NCBI GenBank assembly: GCA_003506635.1
Contig: DNZB01000286.1
Location: 1 to 7,477, forward strand
Length of the DNA: 7,477 nucleotides
Origin: Parvularcula sp.
GTDB taxonomy: Bacteria; Pseudomonadota; Alphaproteobacteria; Caulobacterales; Parvularculaceae
Reading direction: 5' to 3'
How positions within the stretch are numbered: position 1 is the first letter of the stretch; each line of letters starts with the position of its first letter. Below the pieces are notes generated by a model. The model was not told the origin of the DNA, searched no databases, and was given only the letters and a program-made list of their open reading frames with translations. Below are positions 5,406-7,477 of this stretch, piece by piece. Made by a program: the position numbers and the translations under genes.

Positions 5406-5858
5406 CTAAACCGAGCCTTGTGCCTCGTAGTCCGACAGGAACTTCGAGATCAGCAGCAGGAAAACCTCGAAATCCGACTCGATATTGCCGAGCGTGACGC
5501 CGCCCGACGCGTTCCGGTCCATCTGGATCACGACGTCGCCGTCCCGGTCGACATAGGCCCGGCCGAATTTCACTTCGCTGTTGAATTTGCTGAGGAACTT
5601 GTGCCCGCCGTCACCGAGGCGGACGTCATTGAGGAAAGTCATGTAAGAAACGTCGGCGTCCGACCCATCGACCGCAATGACGACCCGGTGCTCGCCGACC
5701 GCGACCGAAAGCATTTTCGCGTTTTCATCGGCGACATTGTAGCCCTTGGCGGCGATCGCGGATGCAATCTGCGATTTAGTAACGCCTGCGGCCGACGCTG
5801 CTGTCAGGGGCGCGAGCGCCAAGATCAACGCCGATGCAATACCGATCGATTTCTTCAT
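5406..5858 (-). CDS. Secreted YbjN-family protein
   Basis: A 150-residue exported protein of the YbjN domain family, whose function is not defined. The signal peptide is clear: MKKSIGI, a hydrophobic core ALILALAPL, and an ASA motif (21-23) suggesting cleavage before Ala24. The mature domain shows the alternating helix/strand pattern of YbjN proteins: the VTKSQIASAIAAKGY helix, YMTFLNDV, KFNSEVKFGRAYVDRDGDVVIQMD, then GGVTLGNIESDFEVF and a C-terminal helix. A longer reading from a GTG at 5873 is possible, but that GTG overlaps the ribosome-binding sequence of the ATG at 5858. The shorter form begins with a canonical signal peptide, so I use 5858. It is flanked by tRNA-Glu upstream and the csp leader downstream and is probably its own transcription unit. 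Confidence 0.85.
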   Translation of the reverse strand: MKKSIGIASALILALAPLTAASAAGVTKSQIASAIAAKGYNVADENAKMLSVAVGEHRVVIAVDGSDADVSYMTFLNDVRLGDGGHKFLSKFNSEVKFGRAYVDRDGDVVIQMDRNASGGVTLGNIESDFEVFLLLISKFLSDYEAQGSV

Positions 5859-5865
5859 GAAAACG

Positions 5866-5871
5866 CCCCTC
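5866..5871 (-). promoter_or_regulatory. Shine-Dalgarno site deciding the YbjN-like start
   Basis: The minus strand reads GAGGGG at 5871-5866, 7 nt before the ATG at 5858. It overlaps the alternative GTG codon at 5871-5873, which rules that codon out as the likely start and supports the 150-residue product. Confidence 0.7.
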
Positions 5872-5894
5872 ACGACCCCACGCTGCGTCCGTTA

Positions 5895-5923
5895 ACTACA
5901 TCGGAAATCGCAGCAGAAATCAA
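5895..5923 (-). promoter_or_regulatory. Putative promoter of the YbjN-like gene
   Basis: On the minus strand TTGATT (5923-5918) and TGTAGT (5900-5895) are separated by exactly 17 nt. Each matches four of six consensus positions for a sigma-70-type promoter. Transcription would start around 5888, giving a leader of about 30 nt that contains the GAGGGG ribosome-binding site. This is a visual match only. Confidence 0.35.
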
Positions 5924-5926
5924 TTC

Positions 5927-5939
5927 CCGCCCAAGGCGG
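5927..5939 (-). terminator. Possible short hairpin terminator after tRNA-Glu
   Basis: The minus strand reads CCGCC-TTG-GGCGG, a 5-bp all-GC stem with a 3-nt loop, beginning 34 nt after the tRNA-Glu CCA end. It is followed by GAATTGATTT, which is only moderately T-rich, so the intrinsic terminator signal is weak. It abuts the -35 element proposed for the YbjN-like gene. Confidence 0.3.
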
Positions 5940-5973
5940 CTGAAAGAGAAGTGATAAGGTGTGGCGCGGCGGC

Positions 5974-6048
5974 TGGCAGGCCCTAGGGGAGTCGAACCCC
6001 TCTTTTCAGGTTGAAAACCTGACGTCCTAACCGATAGACGAAGGGCCC
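5974..6048 (-). tRNA. tRNA-Glu (anticodon UUC)
   Basis: A 75-nt cloverleaf on the minus strand with encoded CCA (5974-5976). The acceptor stem is GGGCCCU/AGGGCCU with a G-U pair at 1-72 and discriminator G. The D arm holds GUCUAUCGGUUAGGAC. The anticodon stem UCAGG/CCUGA has loop UUUUCAA, giving anticodon UUC. The T arm is GAGGGG-UUCGACU-CCCC type. The layout matches alphaproteobacterial tRNA-Glu. It lies 64 nt downstream of the recJ stop on the same strand. Confidence 0.96.
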
Positions 6049-6068
6049 GCGGCGCGGCGCGAGGGCGC

Positions 6069-6098
6069 TCTATAGGCGAGCCGAACAAAGCCGCGCAA
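6069..6098 (-). promoter_or_regulatory. Putative promoter of tRNA-Glu
   Basis: On the minus strand CTTGCGC (TTGCGC at 6098-6093) and TATAGA (6074-6069) are 18 nt apart. The CTTG-type -35 and CTATAG-type -10 are common forms in alphaproteobacteria. The -10 element ends 20 nt before the tRNA 5' end. It sits in the recJ to tRNA-Glu gap. Pattern match only. Confidence 0.4.
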
Positions 6099-6112
6099 GT
6101 CCTTTTCACGGA

Positions 6113-7477
6113 TCAAGGACTCGCCATTTCGGCGGCGTCGAGGATCTGGAATTGGCCTGCGTCGCCGCCTCGCCATCCGTCGGATTTGATCCGCCCGGCA
6201 AGATTGAGGCGGCGGCGCGATTTCAAGAGCGCGCCGAGCTTCTCGCCCTCCGCCCTGAAGGCGATGGCGCGCACCCGCTCCCCGCCAGGGGCTGACAGCT
6301 CGCAGGCAAGATGCGCGTCGCCGACCAGTCGCGCGCTGTCGACGCCCATCGCGGCGAGCGCAAAAACCGGCTCAGGATTGCCGGGCCCGAATGGCCCGGC
6401 CTGCTCGATCGACTTTGCAAAGGCGCCGCTGACCGCGCTCGGCGCGACCAGCGCGTCGACTTCGAAACGCTGGTTTGCAATGGCGCGATCAACGTCGGCG
6501 CGCAGCGCGCCGTCAAGAACCGCATCGAGATCGCCGGTGCGCGCCGCCTCGACGGTGAGCCCCGCCGCCATCGCATGACCGCCGCCGGCAAGCAGCAGCC
6601 CTTGCTGGCGCGCGGCGCGAATGGCGGCGCCAATATCGACGCCGGCGATCGAGCGCGCCGAGCCTTTGCCGATCCCGTTTTCAACGCCGATGACGATCGC
6701 CGGGCGCTGGTAGCGATCCTTTAGGCGCCCCGCGACGATGCCGACGACGCCCGGATGCCAGCCCTCCCCGCTTGCGACGATCACCGCGCGTTGGTTGAGC
6801 TTTCGGCCTTCGACCAGCGCGATCGCCTCGTCCTGCACGGCGCGTTCGATCGCCTGGCGCTCGGCGTTCATGCTATGCAGTTTTTCCGCAAGCGCCTCCC
6901 GCCGCGCCGGATCGTCCGTGGTCAGAAGATCGAAGGCGAGGCGCGCATGGCCGATGCGCCCCGCCGCGTTGATGCGGGGCCCCAAGAGGAAGCCGAGATC
7001 GAACGCGGTCGCCGCGCCCTTCATTCCGGCGCGCGCGCCAAGCGCCCTAAGGCCCGGATTGCCGCCCTTCGACAGCACTTTCAGGCCCTGCGCCGTCAGC
7101 ACGCGCGCAAGACCCGTCATCGGCATCACGTCGCAGACGAGCCCCAAAGCGGTGAGATCGAGCAAGGATTTGAGGTCAGGTTCGCCGCGGGAAGCAAACC
7201 ACCCTCTCGCTCGGAGCGCGCGATTGATCGCCACGACCGCCATGAAGACGACGCCCGCCGCCGATAACAGCGTGAGGCCGGAGCGATCATCGGCGCGCTG
7301 CGGGTTGACGGTCGCAAAGGCGCCGGCAGGCGCCGGCCCGTCCATCTGGTGATGATCAAGGACGATGACCGACAGCCCTTCCGCCGCCGCCTCGCCGATC
7401 GCCTGATGCGCCGCTGCGCCGCAATCGACCGTGACGATGAGACCTGCGCCCCTCTCCTTCAGCGCCCTGAAAGCTTC
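6113..7477 (-). CDS. recJ: Single-stranded-DNA-specific exonuclease RecJ, 5' end outside the window
   Basis: RecJ degrades single-stranded DNA 5' to 3' with Mn/Mg ions and acts in RecF-pathway recombination, mismatch repair and stalled-fork processing. The frame stays open to the window edge, so 454 C-terminal residues are present; the ATG at 7345 is internal. From the window edge, the visible elements are VDCG (about residues 17-20), the signature DHH (41-43), the aspartate in LGLVCDVMP (about 112-120), GPRINAAGR (166-174), GEGWHPGVVGI (237-247), the DHHA1-domain GGGHAMAAG (298-306), and the C-terminal GPFGPGNPEPVF (361-372) typical of the RecJ OB/C-terminal region. The first DHH-domain motifs, including the N-terminal metal-binding aspartates, lie outside the window. 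All catalytic residues in view look intact. tRNA-Glu follows 64 nt downstream on the same strand. Confidence 0.94.
   Translation of the reverse strand, partial: EAFRALKERGAGLIVTVDCGAAAHQAIGEAAAEGLSVIVLDHHQMDGPAPAGAFATVNPQRADDRSGLTLLSAAGVVFMAVVAINRALRARGWFASRGEPDLKSLLDLTALGLVCDVMPMTGLARVLTAQGLKVLSKGGNPGLRALGARAGMKGAATAFDLGFLLGPRINAAGRIGHARLAFDLLTTDDPARREALAEKLHSMNAERQAIERAVQDEAIALVEGRKLNQRAVIVASGEGWHPGVVGIVAGRLKDRYQRPAIVIGVENGIGKGSARSIAGVDIGAAIRAARQQGLLLAGGGHAMAAGLTVEAARTGDLDAVLDGALRADVDRAIANQRFEVDALVAPSAVSGAFAKSIEQAGPFGPGNPEPVFALAAMGVDSARLVGDAHLACELSAPGGERVRAIAFRAEGEKLGALLKSRRRLNLAGRIKSDGWRGGDAGQFQILDAAEMASP

Noticed and set aside
5343..5954. 203-residue plus-strand ORF over the YbjN-like gene and its leader
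   Set aside because: It is antisense to a gene with a signal peptide and good ribosome-binding site, and its sequence resembles no family I know.
3605..6048. tRNA genes as attachment sites of an integrated element
   Set aside because: All three tRNAs are intact, no integrase or duplicated tRNA 3' end is visible nearby, and the flanking genes are housekeeping.
5870..6109. 79-residue minus-strand ORF running through tRNA-Glu
   Set aside because: It reads straight across a complete tRNA gene and ends at the YbjN-like ribosome-binding site. Not a gene.
6738..7352. 204-residue plus-strand ORF (and a 170-residue one at 6755-7267) opposite recJ
   Set aside because: Antisense to conserved RecJ motifs, low-complexity Arg/Ala/Ser/Pro sequence, and no family resemblance.
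1..7477. Novel defence, mobile or biosynthetic system, CRISPR array or insertion sequence
   Set aside because: Nearly all bases are assigned to known housekeeping families or short gaps. I saw no direct-repeat array, transposase, terminal repeats or block of differing composition.

Overview
The window is an ordinary chromosomal segment of a high-GC alphaproteobacterium. The main evidence is a stand-alone bacterial homologue of the mitochondrial complex I accessory subunit NDUFS4, a cold-shock protein with two CSD domains, a secreted YbjN-family protein, and strong G/C preference at third codon positions in every gene. I cannot name the genus. No phage, transposon, CRISPR or defence genes are visible, and I did not find an undescribed system.

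Plus-strand block (1-3590). Five tightly packed genes look like one transcription unit centred on sulfur amino acids: the C-terminal two thirds of a PLP-dependent cysteine synthase, a 3-mercaptopyruvate sulfurtransferase (sseA), a GNAT acetyltransferase, cystathionine beta-lyase (metC), and a small PEGA-type lipoprotein. Gaps are 9-10 nt, except for an 8-nt overlap between sseA and the GNAT gene. The three enzymes with clear assignments make cysteine, handle its transamination product 3-mercaptopyruvate, and convert cystathionine to homocysteine for methionine synthesis. The roles of the GNAT and the lipoprotein in this set are unknown.

Minus-strand block (3605-7477). Reading in the direction of transcription from the right edge, it contains: recJ (single-strand 5'-3' exonuclease, 5' end outside the window), tRNA-Glu(UUC), a secreted YbjN-family protein, a leader region of about 210 nt, a double cold-shock-domain protein, a DUF192 exported protein, tRNA-Pro(UGG), the NDUFS4-like subunit, and tRNA-Arg(UCU). 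All three tRNAs have genomically encoded CCA. The csp and DUF192 genes are 6 nt apart and are probably co-transcribed. The NDUFS4-like gene sits between two tRNA genes with linkers of only 20 and 7 nt. It is therefore probably expressed from a tRNA-Pro / mRNA / tRNA-Arg precursor and released by tRNA processing, which is the most interesting arrangement here.

The two blocks converge at about 3590-3605 with only 14 nt between the lipoprotein stop codon and the tRNA-Arg CCA end, and neither strand shows a clear intrinsic terminator there. Plausible sigma-70-type promoters are visible upstream of tRNA-Pro, ybjN-like and tRNA-Glu. They are pattern matches only.
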